NCBI RefSeq assembly: GCF_013032005.1
Contig: NZ_WQBE01000003.1
Span: 1 to 64,000 of the forward strand
Source: Ruegeria atlantica
GTDB taxonomy: Bacteria > Pseudomonadota > Alphaproteobacteria > Rhodobacterales > Rhodobacteraceae
Direction: 5' to 3'
Length of the DNA: 64,000 bases
Below the pieces are notes generated by a model. It did no database searches. It was given only the letters and a program-made list of their open reading frames with translations, and was not told the origin of the DNA. A program made the translations under genes and the position numbers. The stretch's first letter is position 1; each line of letters starts with the position of its first letter. This document shows, in pieces, positions 8,290-16,856 of the stretch.

Positions 8290-9381
8290 ATGGATATCGA
8301 ATGTTACGATGACCTGACCGGTGAACAAATACATGAATGGCGTGAATTTGTGGCCAGCTGCCAGCATCAGCACCCCAGACAGGACCCTCGGTTTGCCGAT
8401 GTCGAGCGTGCAATCGGCGGAACTGTGGTTTTTGCGATCGCGCGTCGACAGGGGGAAATTTGCGCCGTAGGCCTGTTTTCGCTGTACCGCAGCCGAATAT
8501 TGGTGGGCAGATATTCGGTAGCCCTGGCGCTGAGCGGGCCGATCTGCGACGATCCCGAGACGCTGACTGAATTTGTGGTCGCCGTGTCAGGTCACACTCG
8601 TTTTGCAAAGGTCGATGCCATCAAGGTCACGCCCTATTGGCTGGATGATGACGCCGATCAGCTGCATCAGAGATTTACGCAAGCTGGGTTGGAGATAACC
8701 GATCCAGCGCCCCATCGTGATACCGGGCTGATTGACCTCGACCGTTCTTTGGATGAGTTGCGCAGCTCGTTTTCAAGAAGTGCGCGTCGAAATCTGCGAA
8801 ATATCGAGGCAACAGATGTCGAAATCCGTCACATCACGTCGCCTGATCAGATCGCGGTTTTTTTTGATTGCCTAAACGCGCTGGTGATCAAGCCCAACAA
8901 CCTGACCCCGGTCACACGCCCCGAATACGAAGCCGGATTTCAAAATGTATATAACGACCCCGAGGCCGGGGTTCTGTTCACCGCTTATCACCAGGACACA
9001 TTCTTGGGCGGGTTTTTGTTATATCGTAGTCGGATTACGGCCTTTGCCCGGCGTTTTGTGGCGGACCCCGCCGCGGCCAGCCTGATTGGTAATCTGCGCA
9101 TTGCTCCATTGCTTTGGCTCAGGGGGATGAAGTGGGCGATGGAGCAGGGATGCACAAACTTGGATGTCGAAGGGTATCTGCCCGATATCGACCGCAGCCA
9201 TCCTGATTTCAGCGTTCTTGAATATAAAACCTATTTCAAGCCACGCCCGGTCAGACGCGTGGCAGAACATACATTGGTCACTCATCGTCTGTTCCACCAG
9301 GCAAATGTGGTTCCGTCACAGTTGAAACAGGTCGCACGGCGCGGTGTCAGGGCGGCGCAGGCCCTGACCAAATCGGGGTAG
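8290..9381 (+). CDS. FemAB-like GNAT family transferase (third paralogue)
   Basis: A 363-residue protein with the same architecture as the two minus-strand FemAB-like proteins. LRSSFSRSARRNLRNI is the central basic helix. LGGFLLYRSRITAFARRFV and WLRGMKWAMEQGCTNLDVEG make up the second GNAT half. The ATG at 8290 is chosen because AGGAAAG lies about 11 bases upstream; the longer frame to 8134 would add an N-terminus that is absent from related proteins. A small GNAT and a DegT aminotransferase follow, making a plus-strand cassette. The role, probably acyl or aminoacyl transfer onto an amino sugar, is inferred from family and context. Confidence 0.7.
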   Translation: MDIECYDDLTGEQIHEWREFVASCQHQHPRQDPRFADVERAIGGTVVFAIARRQGEICAVGLFSLYRSRILVGRYSVALALSGPICDDPETLTEFVVAVSGHTRFAKVDAIKVTPYWLDDDADQLHQRFTQAGLEITDPAPHRDTGLIDLDRSLDELRSSFSRSARRNLRNIEATDVEIRHITSPDQIAVFFDCLNALVIKPNNLTPVTRPEYEAGFQNVYNDPEAGVLFTAYHQDTFLGGFLLYRSRITAFARRFVADPAAASLIGNLRIAPLLWLRGMKWAMEQGCTNLDVEGYLPDIDRSHPDFSVLEYKTYFKPRPVRRVAEHTLVTHRLFHQANVVPSQLKQVARRGVRAAQALTKSG

Positions 9382-9410
9382 GGGCCACGGCGCTGCAGGA
9401 GGTGTGACGC

Positions 9411-10052
9411 GTGTTTGGATTAGGACAGAGAAAAAAGCTGATCCTGCTTCGTAGTGCGGCCCATCGCGGCGCCGGCGCTTTTCTGCATCAAGCTTGGGCA
9501 ACCGTTGCAGATATCGGATTGCGTCGAAGAAATCTGGTGTTTCAGCTTGATGGGGATGACTTTCTGAAAAGCCAGCCTGCGGATGATCCAACACTTGAAG
9601 TTAGCAGGGTTTCAGGCTGGCACGATCTGCCCGAGACCCTGCGGCGGCGACTGGAATCCGGCGAGGAAAACCTGGAATGGGGCGACAAGAGTTGGTTCGA
9701 CAAAGATCGCTGGCTATGGGCGGCAACCCTCGACGGAGAGGTCTGTTGCCTTGCCTGGATTTTGGGTCCCGATGAAGATGAACACTTCTTCTGCGCGGTG
9801 CCGTCAGATGCAGAAATACTTTTTCAGATCGTTGTCCTGCCTGAATTCAGGGGGCGTAGCTTGCAGGTCAGGGTACATCGGACCATGATGGCCGAAAGGT
9901 TGCAGGCGGGAACGCGGCGCTTTTTTATCGCCTGTCACGAATACAATTACACGTCACGGAGAAACATAGAAAAACTTGGCTTCAGGTTGATCGGATTTCA
10001 CAATGAATCGCGCTTTACGTCCCGCCAAAGCTGGAAGCCGCTGACAAGATGA
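9411..10052 (+). CDS. GNAT family N-acetyltransferase
   Basis: A 213-residue protein. Its C-terminal half has the single GNAT acyl-CoA site: IVVLPEFRGRSLQVRVHRTM matches motif A (V.P..RG.G...), and YTSRRNIEKLGFRLIG matches motif B (N..S....EKLGF). The N-terminal ~110 residues are variable. The GTG start has an excellent AGGAGG eight bases upstream, and the 3' end overlaps the aminotransferase gene by ATGA. An acetyltransferase coupled to a sugar aminotransferase suggests that the amine installed by the latter is acylated here, as in bacterial N-acylated dideoxy sugars. That pathway assignment is inference. Confidence 0.75.
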   Translation: MFGLGQRKKLILLRSAAHRGAGAFLHQAWATVADIGLRRRNLVFQLDGDDFLKSQPADDPTLEVSRVSGWHDLPETLRRRLESGEENLEWGDKSWFDKDRWLWAATLDGEVCCLAWILGPDEDEHFFCAVPSDAEILFQIVVLPEFRGRSLQVRVHRTMMAERLQAGTRRFFIACHEYNYTSRRNIEKLGFRLIGFHNESRFTSRQSWKPLTR

Positions 10053-11209
10053 CGCGGAACCGAATTGCCGACGCCGTTGCGAACATGCCCATGAGGGCAG
10101 GCAGTTTTTGGAAGCAGGATGCGCAGGGTGGTATTCTCGCACTATTTGCGAACCGGAAGGTGCATTATGCATTTCAGACACGGGTCGCGATACATGCTGC
10201 GTGTGATGTGCTGGGGCTGCAGGACGGGGACGAAATTCTGGCACCGGCTTATAACTGCGGATCAGAGGTTGACCCGCTTGTGCAGGCCGGACTGAAGGTG
10301 CGGCTTTATCCGGTCGGTAAAGACCTGCGTACTGATCCAGCGCGGATCGAGCCGCTGATTTCGGATCGGACACGGGCAATCTATGTCACGCATTATTTTG
10401 GAATTCTTCAGCCTGAACTGACAGCCCTGCGCGCGCTTTGCAACAACTATGGGCTGCGGATGATCGAAGATTGTGCGCTGAGCCTTCTGAGCGGAAAAAG
10501 CCCGGCAGAAGGGCGCACCGGCGATATCTCGGTTTTTTGCTTTCACAAATTCGTACCGGTGCCGGAAGGCGGGGCGTTGGTCGTGAACGCCCCCGATCTG
10601 ACCGCGGCTGCGCCGTTTCCACGCCCGGCACCGGGAAAAGTGGTCGCGAAGATAGTGGCACGGTCAACCTTGGTAAATGTGCTGGGATCTACCCGGGCCC
10701 GAATCCTGAAACGTGCTTTGTCCGGCGGGTCTGGGATGACAGAACCGGACCATGTAACAACCGACGAGATAGACGATATTCCCGGGCACTATTACTTTGA
10801 TCCAGATTTGCAGAGGCGCCGTATCAGCGTCGTTGCGTCTCGGCAGCTTCGTTCGTTTTCGGTGTCTGATACCATCAAAATCCGACGAGCCAACTGGCAT
10901 CGATATCGCGAGCGTCTCGAAAAGGTACAGGGCGTTGAGATGTTGAAGTCGGAACTCGAAACCGAGACTTGCCCACTGATCATGCCGCTTGTGGTGAACG
11001 GGCGCGACCGGGCAGCGCGTGATTTGCAGGCGCGTGGTATCGGTGCCACGCCTTGGTGGGCTGGGTTCCATCGAAATCTGGATTGGACCGGTCAGGATGA
11101 GGCAATAGCGCTAAAGAACCAAGTTCTGTCCTTGCCGCTGCATCAATATCTTTCAGAGGATCATATCGATCACATTGTATCCGCTCTGCAAGAAGTGCTT
11201 TCGAGCTGA
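10049..11209 (+). CDS. DegT/DnrJ/EryC1/StrS-type PLP aminotransferase
   Basis: A 386-residue fold-type I aminotransferase. The pyridine-nitrogen aspartate is in MIEDCALSL (Asp141) and the Schiff-base lysine in CFHKFVPVPEGGAL (Lys167). DGDEILAPAYNCGSEVDP forms the usual early substrate region. The family aminates keto sugars bound to a nucleotide, using Glu or Gln. The usual EDAAQ segment is changed to EDCAL and the region after Lys167 is unusual, so it may belong to a divergent branch with another substrate. The ATG overlaps the preceding GNAT stop by four bases, implying coupled amination and acylation. It faces the Wzx gene convergently. Confidence 0.75.
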   Translation: MTRNRIADAVANMPMRAGSFWKQDAQGGILALFANRKVHYAFQTRVAIHAACDVLGLQDGDEILAPAYNCGSEVDPLVQAGLKVRLYPVGKDLRTDPARIEPLISDRTRAIYVTHYFGILQPELTALRALCNNYGLRMIEDCALSLLSGKSPAEGRTGDISVFCFHKFVPVPEGGALVVNAPDLTAAAPFPRPAPGKVVAKIVARSTLVNVLGSTRARILKRALSGGSGMTEPDHVTTDEIDDIPGHYYFDPDLQRRRISVVASRQLRSFSVSDTIKIRRANWHRYRERLEKVQGVEMLKSELETETCPLIMPLVVNGRDRAARDLQARGIGATPWWAGFHRNLDWTGQDEAIALKNQVLSLPLHQYLSEDHIDHIVSALQEVLSS

Positions 11210-11253
11210 GGTGCGGGACATGTCCTGAGTAAGGCGAAGTCCAATGCAGAACC

Positions 11254-12798
11254 TTAATGCGCCGTGACGAGTCTGGATCTTATTTTGGCCACCAACTCCA
11301 ATGTCATGCTTTCGACGCCTTTGGGTTTACCGCTTAGCTTCCAAAGCAGGAAATGCGTACCGATGTAGGTCAAGATCCCGACCAGAACCTTGATCGCAAA
11401 TCGAAAGCGCAGCAATGGCAGGTCTTCCTCTGTTTCATAGGCCCAACCCACCGCGTCGCCGCTGCCAAAGGCGCTGCTGACGAACAGAACAACAGAAACC
11501 ATCGCCAGAGTGGACACAAATGACCGCCAGGCAACAGTTATTGGCCCAAAAAACGTGCGGGTTCCATAACGTTTCGCAATCATCAGAGTTGTAAAGATTG
11601 TGACCAAGCTGGCGATGCCTGCTGCGATCAGCGCGCCTGAGAAACCGAATTCCACCCCTTCGCGCATCAGCAGGCAGACGAACACCAAAAGGAACGTGTT
11701 CCGGATAAACAGTATCCTGGTAGAGCCTTCAATATAGGCGGCGGACCGCACGTTTTCGTGCAGCGTTTCAAGCGCCTTGAGCGGGGCCAGAATCCATATG
11801 ACCTGTACGATGCCCAACCACTGCCAGCCGATCACGACCACGACGATATGATTGGCCACTAATGCCATCCCAAGGGAAACCGGTAACACGATCGCAAGAA
11901 GCAATTCGTTCAGCCGATTAAACGCCTCATCTTGGCGGTCGGTGTTGCGCGATATATCTGCAAGCCCGGGATAAAGCACACGTTGCAACGGGGCGAACAG
12001 CTGTGTTGTGACAAGTGTACTCAACCTGTTCCCAAGCCGGAATACACCCGCATCGGCCAGCCCCAGGGTGGCACCGATGATAAGTTGCGGCATGTTGTTC
12101 GAGAAAAACAATGAGACTTGGGCGCCCGTGGTCCAGACCGAAAAGGACAAACAATCGCGCCAGCGTGCCAATGACAATCGTATGGTCATGGGGGCCATGC
12201 TGTAGGTCCAGATACTGCGCGTTATCAGCGCACAGACACTGGCGACGATAATTGACCAGAAATCACCCCAAAGCCACGCCAGACTGATTGCAATGATCGA
12301 ATACACGATCCGGCTTATCGTTTCTTCGGCGGCGGCGAAACTGAACCGTAGTTTGCGTTCAAAAAGGACGAAGCGGGGGCTTTTCAGAGCTATAATCAGT
12401 GAAAGGGCACAAAGAATGGGTGCCAGTTGGATCAGCTCGGGTATTTCGAGCAGGGCAAGCAATGGCTGGGTAACGTAGAAAAACAGCGCAGCGACGACGC
12501 CAAGGATTACCTGAAAGGTGAAAACGGTTTTGAGATGCTCAAGAGTGACATCGTCCAGTCGGATCAGAACTGTTGCGATCTGCCGCTGCATCATTTCCAA
12601 AAAGGCCGTGGCGACCAGGAAATAGGCGGCGATACCGAAATCTTTTGGTGCAAGCAGCCGGGCGGTTACGATCAGTGTGATCAATCCAAGCGCTTGCCGA
12701 AACAGGCTGGAGGCAAGCAATGTGGTTGCCCCCACCGCAAGAGCGGACGTGCGGGCAGACGTGCTTTTATCCACAACAGGATCGGACGGCTGCTTCAA
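11254..12798 (-). CDS. Oligosaccharide flippase (Wzx-like, PST/MOP superfamily)
   Basis: A 514-residue membrane protein with about 12-14 predicted helices and the N-terminal pattern LIVTARLLAPKDFGIAAYFL, typical of Wzx/polysaccharide transport proteins. GATLGLADAGVFRLGNRL follows in the middle. It would flip the undecaprenyl-linked repeat unit into the periplasm. The start is a TTG with GGGAAG about eight bases upstream and no in-frame ATG before a stop, so TTG use is well supported. The C-terminal ~30 residues are a cytoplasmic tail. It is divergent from the GDP-mannose dehydrogenase gene. A second, unlike Wzx is encoded at 49102-50535. Confidence 0.8.
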   Translation of the reverse strand: MKQPSDPVVDKSTSARTSALAVGATTLLASSLFRQALGLITLIVTARLLAPKDFGIAAYFLVATAFLEMMQRQIATVLIRLDDVTLEHLKTVFTFQVILGVVAALFFYVTQPLLALLEIPELIQLAPILCALSLIIALKSPRFVLFERKLRFSFAAAEETISRIVYSIIAISLAWLWGDFWSIIVASVCALITRSIWTYSMAPMTIRLSLARWRDCLSFSVWTTGAQVSLFFSNNMPQLIIGATLGLADAGVFRLGNRLSTLVTTQLFAPLQRVLYPGLADISRNTDRQDEAFNRLNELLLAIVLPVSLGMALVANHIVVVVIGWQWLGIVQVIWILAPLKALETLHENVRSAAYIEGSTRILFIRNTFLLVFVCLLMREGVEFGFSGALIAAGIASLVTIFTTLMIAKRYGTRTFFGPITVAWRSFVSTLAMVSVVLFVSSAFGSGDAVGWAYETEEDLPLLRFRFAIKVLVGILTYIGTHFLLWKLSGKPKGVESMTLELVAKIRSRLVTAH

Positions 12799-13154
12799 AC
12801 TGTTAACTTCCCAAACTCATAACAAACGACGCATATCTGCATTAATGTTTCCATATTCGCGATCCATTGTGAGGTCCTTAGACGTGTGAGATCGCGATTC
12901 TGGTGTTCTGACCAGACGACTGATAAGTGTCAGCATAGTGCTACTTTGTATGTGCCTCGCAACGGTTTTGTCTTATTTGTCAAATGATACTCGTATCTCG
13001 TACCCGTACGTTGAATTCTGTTTCAAAGTACATTCTCAATTGGTGTCATGAATTGGACACCAAATGCAGAAAGAAGCCAAGCACGACGGTTTACATGTCT
13101 TTTGTCGCGGCAGGATAGATAATTGGGTGCTGAGTTTTAGAGCGGTATTGCGGT
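12799..13154. other. Divergent intergenic region
   Basis: About 355 bp between the Wzx and GDP-mannose dehydrogenase genes without a convincing coding frame. It should carry both promoters. It contains a perfect inverted repeat near 13040-13063 and an imperfect GATAC-TC-GTATC dyad near 12988. No clear sigma-70 -35/-10 pair was recognised. Confidence 0.5.
13040..13063. promoter_or_regulatory. Perfect inverted repeat, candidate operator
   Basis: TTGGTGTC and GACACCAA are exact inverted copies separated by eight bases (ATGAATTG), ending about 90 bp before the dehydrogenase start. Half-site length and spacing suit a dimeric regulator bound about 1.5 helical turns apart. The CATGAATTGG core recurs in reverse orientation in the candidate promoter near 15755. 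Confidence 0.45.
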
Positions 13155-14417
13155 ATGAAAATTGCAATTTTCGGGCTGGGTTATGTGGGCTTCACGGCGG
13201 CGTGCTGTTTGACCCGCGAAGGGCACGCGGTAATCGGCATCGACGTGAACGCCGATAAGGTTGCTGAAATCAATGCTGGTCAGCCCCCGATTAAAGAACC
13301 CAAAGTGGCTGAACTGCTGACCGAAGCGCTTAGCAAGAACCTGATACATGCGGTGGTGGAAACACCGGATCTGTCTGATGCAGATTTGGCCATTGTCTGT
13401 GTTGGCACCCCTAGCGCGACTGACGGGTCGCATAACATGGATTTTGTGGCTGAGGTGACGCGCCAGATTGCCGAGACCGTGTCGCCTGATCGGGTGCGAC
13501 CGTTGACGGTTGCGTATCGGTCGACCTTCCGGCCCGGCACGGTGCGCCAACTGATCGAGCCGATCTTCCGGAGCCAACTGGGGGATCAGACGGCGCAGGC
13601 CGTCGAAATCATCTACAACCCGGAATTCCTGCGCGAAGTGTCGGCGGTGGACGATTACTTCAACCCGCCCAAGATCGTCGTCGGCACAGCGAATGGAAAT
13701 CGCTCTGACGTGATGGACGCCCTGCACGAAAATCTGGACGCCCCGGTGTTCTATACCGCCTTCGAAGAGGCCGAGATCACGAAATTCGTCGACAACACCT
13801 GGCACGCGACCAAGGTGGCATTCGCCAATGAGATCGGTCGCATCTGTCACCGGATGGGCGTGTCGGCGAAAACCATGCATGAGATTTTTGTCTCGGACAC
13901 CAAGCTCAACATCTCGGCTTACTACACCCGTCCCGGGGGCGCGTTCGGGGGGTCTTGCCTGCCCAAAGATGTCCGTGCGCTGCAGCATATCGCCAGCGAG
14001 GTCGGGGCGCATACGCATCTGATCGATAGCCTTTTGCAGACCAATCAGGCGCACAAGACCTATCAGGCGCAGGACATCATGGCTCGCTTGCCCGAGGGGG
14101 GCAGGGTGCTGATGGCGGGGCTGGCCTTCAAGGCCGGAACCGATGATTTGCGCGAAAGTCCCAATGTCGATATCGCCCGGCGGCTGCTGGACGCAGGCTA
14201 TCAACTGTCGATCTATGATCCGGCCATCGAACCTGCTGATCTGCGGGGACAGAACCTGGGCTATGCCTTCACCCATTTGCCCAATGTGGGCAGCCTGCTG
14301 GTGAACCGAGCCACGGCCGAGGCCGGGCCCTGGGATCTGGTGATTGGATCGAACCGGATTATCAATGATCTGAACCTTGGCGATACAGAGGTGGTGCGGA
14401 CCTATGAATATGACTAG
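13155..14417 (+). CDS. algD: GDP-mannose/UDP-glucose 6-dehydrogenase family, AlgD-like
   Basis: A 420-residue nucleotide-sugar dehydrogenase. The NAD Rossmann motif FGLGYVG is at residues 6-12. YNPEFLREVSAV lies in the catalytic domain and FGGSCLPKDVRAL carries the thiolate Cys268. The position and context of that cysteine match Pseudomonas AlgD, as does the nearby DTKLNISAYYTRPG. It oxidises the C6 hydroxyl of the NDP-sugar in two steps to a uronic acid, so GDP-mannuronate is the best prediction. UDP-glucuronate is possible because family members are hard to separate by eye, and UDP-GlcA would also feed the UDP-xylose synthase at 28508. It overlaps the following GT4 gene, so product and transferase may be linked. 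Confidence 0.8.
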   Translation: MKIAIFGLGYVGFTAACCLTREGHAVIGIDVNADKVAEINAGQPPIKEPKVAELLTEALSKNLIHAVVETPDLSDADLAIVCVGTPSATDGSHNMDFVAEVTRQIAETVSPDRVRPLTVAYRSTFRPGTVRQLIEPIFRSQLGDQTAQAVEIIYNPEFLREVSAVDDYFNPPKIVVGTANGNRSDVMDALHENLDAPVFYTAFEEAEITKFVDNTWHATKVAFANEIGRICHRMGVSAKTMHEIFVSDTKLNISAYYTRPGGAFGGSCLPKDVRALQHIASEVGAHTHLIDSLLQTNQAHKTYQAQDIMARLPEGGRVLMAGLAFKAGTDDLRESPNVDIARRLLDAGYQLSIYDPAIEPADLRGQNLGYAFTHLPNVGSLLVNRATAEAGPWDLVIGSNRIINDLNLGDTEVVRTYEYD

Positions 14418-15660
14418 CCCGCCGCCTGCCGTTCAACCGATCTCGTTTGAGGAACTGCGCCAGACCCAACCCCTGAAGGGGTTGAAAGTTCTGATCGTGG
14501 TCGAAAACCTGCCCGTGCCTTTCGACCGCCGGGTCTGGATGGAGGCGCGCACGCTGGCGGCCGCCGGCGCGCTGGTGTCGGTCATCTGCCCCACCGGCAA
14601 AGGCCATGAGGCACGCGTGTGGGAAGACGAGGGGATCAAAGTCTATCGCCACCCTCTGCCTTTGGATGCCAGCGGGGCACTGGGCTACCTGCTGGAATAC
14701 GGCGCGGCGCTGTTCTGGGAAAGCTGGCTGGCGTTGCGGATCAAGCTGACGCGCGGTTTCCATGTCATACATGGCTGCAACCCGCCCGATCTGATCTTTC
14801 TGGTGGCGCTGCCGTTCAAACTGTTCGGGGTGCGCTATCTGTTTGACCACCACGACATCAACCCCGAGCTGTACGAGGCCAAATTCAACAAGCGGGGTTT
14901 CTTCTGGAAACTGATGAAGAAATTCGAGAGGCTGACCTTTGCCTCGGCGCGGGTGTCGATCGCGACCAACGAAAGCTATCGTAAGATCGCCATCGAGCGC
15001 GGTGGCATGGCGCCCGAAGATGTCTTTGTTGTCCGCTCAGGCCCGGACCTCAGCCGCCTACAGCACCTGCCCCCGAACCCCGATTGGCGCAACGGGCGCA
15101 AGTATATGGTGGGTTATGTCGGCGTGATGGGCGATCAGGAGGGGATCGATCTGCTGCTGGAGTCGGTGGCGCATCTGGTGCAGGTTCAGGGGCGTGACGA
15201 TATCCAGTTCTGCCTTGTGGGCGGTGGTCCCAGTCTGGACAAACTGCGCCAGCAATCGGTGGATATGGGGCTGTCGGATTATGTCACCTTCACTGGCCGT
15301 GCCCCGGATCACGATCTGTTCGAAATCCTGTCAACCGCCGATGTCTGCGTGAACCCGGACCGGGTGAACGAGATGAATGACAAATCCACCATGAACAAGA
15401 TTCTGGAATACATGGCGTTCAAGAAGCCCATCGTTCAGTTCGACGTGACCGAAGGGCGCTTTTCCGCGCAGGAGGCATCGCTTTATGCAAAAGCCAACGA
15501 TCCAGTGGATATGGCGGACAAGATCACTGAATTGCTGGCGGATGACGAACGTCGCGCCACCATGGGCCGGTATGGCCGTGCGCGGGTTGAGGCGGAAATG
15601 GCCTGGCCCCATCAGATACCCGCTCTGATCGCGGCGTATCAGCGTATTTGGAAAGGGTAG
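14404..15660 (+). CDS. Family 4 glycosyltransferase
   Basis: A 418-residue GT-B enzyme. The N-terminal domain begins with KVLIVVENLPVPFDRRVWME, a signature of a GT4 clade common in EPS loci. The C-terminal domain contains YVGVMGDQEGIDLLLES, VTFTGRAPDHDLFEIL and the donor-binding region MNDKSTMNKILEYMAFKKP, which replaces the usual EX7E glutamates with a variant. The ATG lies inside the preceding dehydrogenase gene (overlap 14 bp), with a GAGG about 12 bases upstream; a second ATG is two codons later. Coupling to an AlgD-like enzyme makes a uronosyltransferase role plausible but unproven. Confidence 0.8.
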   Translation: MNMTSPPPAVQPISFEELRQTQPLKGLKVLIVVENLPVPFDRRVWMEARTLAAAGALVSVICPTGKGHEARVWEDEGIKVYRHPLPLDASGALGYLLEYGAALFWESWLALRIKLTRGFHVIHGCNPPDLIFLVALPFKLFGVRYLFDHHDINPELYEAKFNKRGFFWKLMKKFERLTFASARVSIATNESYRKIAIERGGMAPEDVFVVRSGPDLSRLQHLPPNPDWRNGRKYMVGYVGVMGDQEGIDLLLESVAHLVQVQGRDDIQFCLVGGGPSLDKLRQQSVDMGLSDYVTFTGRAPDHDLFEILSTADVCVNPDRVNEMNDKSTMNKILEYMAFKKPIVQFDVTEGRFSAQEASLYAKANDPVDMADKITELLADDERRATMGRYGRARVEAEMAWPHQIPALIAAYQRIWKG

Positions 15661-15743
15661 GGGCCGCCCTGGCTATTTAACGATTTTCAGGAAACAGTTC
15701 TCGCATGAGAAGGCATGCAAACAAGTGAATCCAGGCACTTTGC

Positions 15744-15771
15744 TTGACGTATTACCAATTCATGTCATAGT
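15744..15771 (+). promoter_or_regulatory. Candidate sigma-70 promoter of the acyltransferase gene
   Basis: TTGACG, a 16-base spacer and CATAGT lie 33 bases before the predicted TTG start. The spacer contains CCAATTCATG, the reverse complement of part of the inverted repeat at 13040-13063. Confidence 0.4.
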
Positions 15772-15803
15772 TTTTCTCCCTTTTCGGCAAATGGAATGTT
15801 GTA

Positions 15804-16856
15804 TTGCTATATTCTATTCAAGCGCTCAGGGCGATTGCCGCGTCTGCCGTTGCATTGCGTCACAGTGTGTATTTTGTTGATATTTCAAGCACTGACGCTT
15901 TTCCGGTAAGCAACTACATTTCGGGCTTGGGTTCTGCCGGTGTTCATATCTTTTTTGTTGTCAGTGGCTTCATCATGATGTGGACCAACCAAGACAGCAG
16001 CAGCAACTGGCGTTCCTTTCTAAGAAAACGCTTTTCGCGCATCTACCCGTCCTACTGGTTAATTGCGGCGCTGAGCATTCCGGCAGCCCTCTATCTGGGT
16101 GCACAACTGCCTGACACCGCAGAAAAATGGTTTGGCGCCTTTTTCCTGCTGCCAGAAGGTGCAAGCTCATTGATCTTTGTGGGTTGGACACTGGCCTACG
16201 AAGTTTACTTTTATCTGCTGTTTGCCTTGGCACTGGCACTGGGTCTGCCAGCGTTTTACCGGGTTCTGTGGTTGACCGTGTTTTTTGTAGCCAGCATCTT
16301 TGTGGGAGTCTTCTTGATCCCTCCCAGCATGGGGTTCATGGGGCTTCCCAAATTGGTCACCAGTGTTTTACTTCTTGAATTTGCAGCCGGTGCTTGGATC
16401 GGGTGGATGGCAACACGTGGGTTAAAGGCGACCGTCAGCTCAGCAAGCGCCATGATCCTGATAGCTGCGGCTGGGTTTGGCCTAAGCCTTTGGTTGGGTT
16501 ACAAACAATACCCTTCGGTAATTTTATGGGGTATCCCAAGTATATTGCTGGTCATTGGATGCATTTCGTTGGAGGCGCGTGGCGTTGGACAGCGATTTTT
16601 TCGTTGGCTCAGCCCGCTTGGGGATTCCTCTTACGCGCTGTATCTCATCCATGCGATTCTCATTCCGCTTCTAATGGCGTTCATCCCACAATTGGACGAT
16701 TTGAGCCTTTTCGTGTTTCTCACCCTCTCATTTGCGATTTTTTTGATCAACATTCTGATCTCACATCTTTACTTCCTTTACGTAGAGCGGCGATTGGTGC
16801 GGTTGTCTAATCAGTTACTCGCCGAGAAAACGAGTGCAAGGCACAGATCACAATAG
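15804..16856 (+). CDS. Acyltransferase 3 family membrane protein (OafA-like)
   Basis: A 350-residue protein of about ten helices. It opens with YSIQALRAIAASAVALRHS, the acyltransferase 3 signature in which the helix-1 histidine is catalytic. HIFFVVSGFIM, RFSRIYPSYWLIA and WTLAYEVYFYLLFALAL follow, all typical of the family. These proteins O-acetylate or O-succinylate sugars of surface polysaccharides at the membrane. The start codon appears to be TTG: no in-frame ATG exists upstream and the protein starts exactly where homologues begin. An ATG eight bases upstream is out of frame. It is preceded by a candidate promoter and is probably a single-gene unit. Confidence 0.8.
   Translation: MLYSIQALRAIAASAVALRHSVYFVDISSTDAFPVSNYISGLGSAGVHIFFVVSGFIMMWTNQDSSSNWRSFLRKRFSRIYPSYWLIAALSIPAALYLGAQLPDTAEKWFGAFFLLPEGASSLIFVGWTLAYEVYFYLLFALALALGLPAFYRVLWLTVFFVASIFVGVFLIPPSMGFMGLPKLVTSVLLLEFAAGAWIGWMATRGLKATVSSASAMILIAAAGFGLSLWLGYKQYPSVILWGIPSILLVIGCISLEARGVGQRFFRWLSPLGDSSYALYLIHAILIPLLMAFIPQLDDLSLFVFLTLSFAIFLINILISHLYFLYVERRLVRLSNQLLAEKTSARHRSQ

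Noticed and set aside
11216..11225. GGACATGTCC palindrome between convergent genes
   Set aside because: Ten-bp self-complementary sequence with no spacer; it lies between two convergent 3' ends and is likely chance.
13137..14276. 379-codon minus-strand frame opposite the GDP-mannose dehydrogenase
   Set aside because: It is the antisense shadow of a clear AlgD-like gene; the sense frame has NAD motif, Cys268 and family-wide similarity, while the antisense product has no motif and an odd His/Arg/Gln-rich composition.
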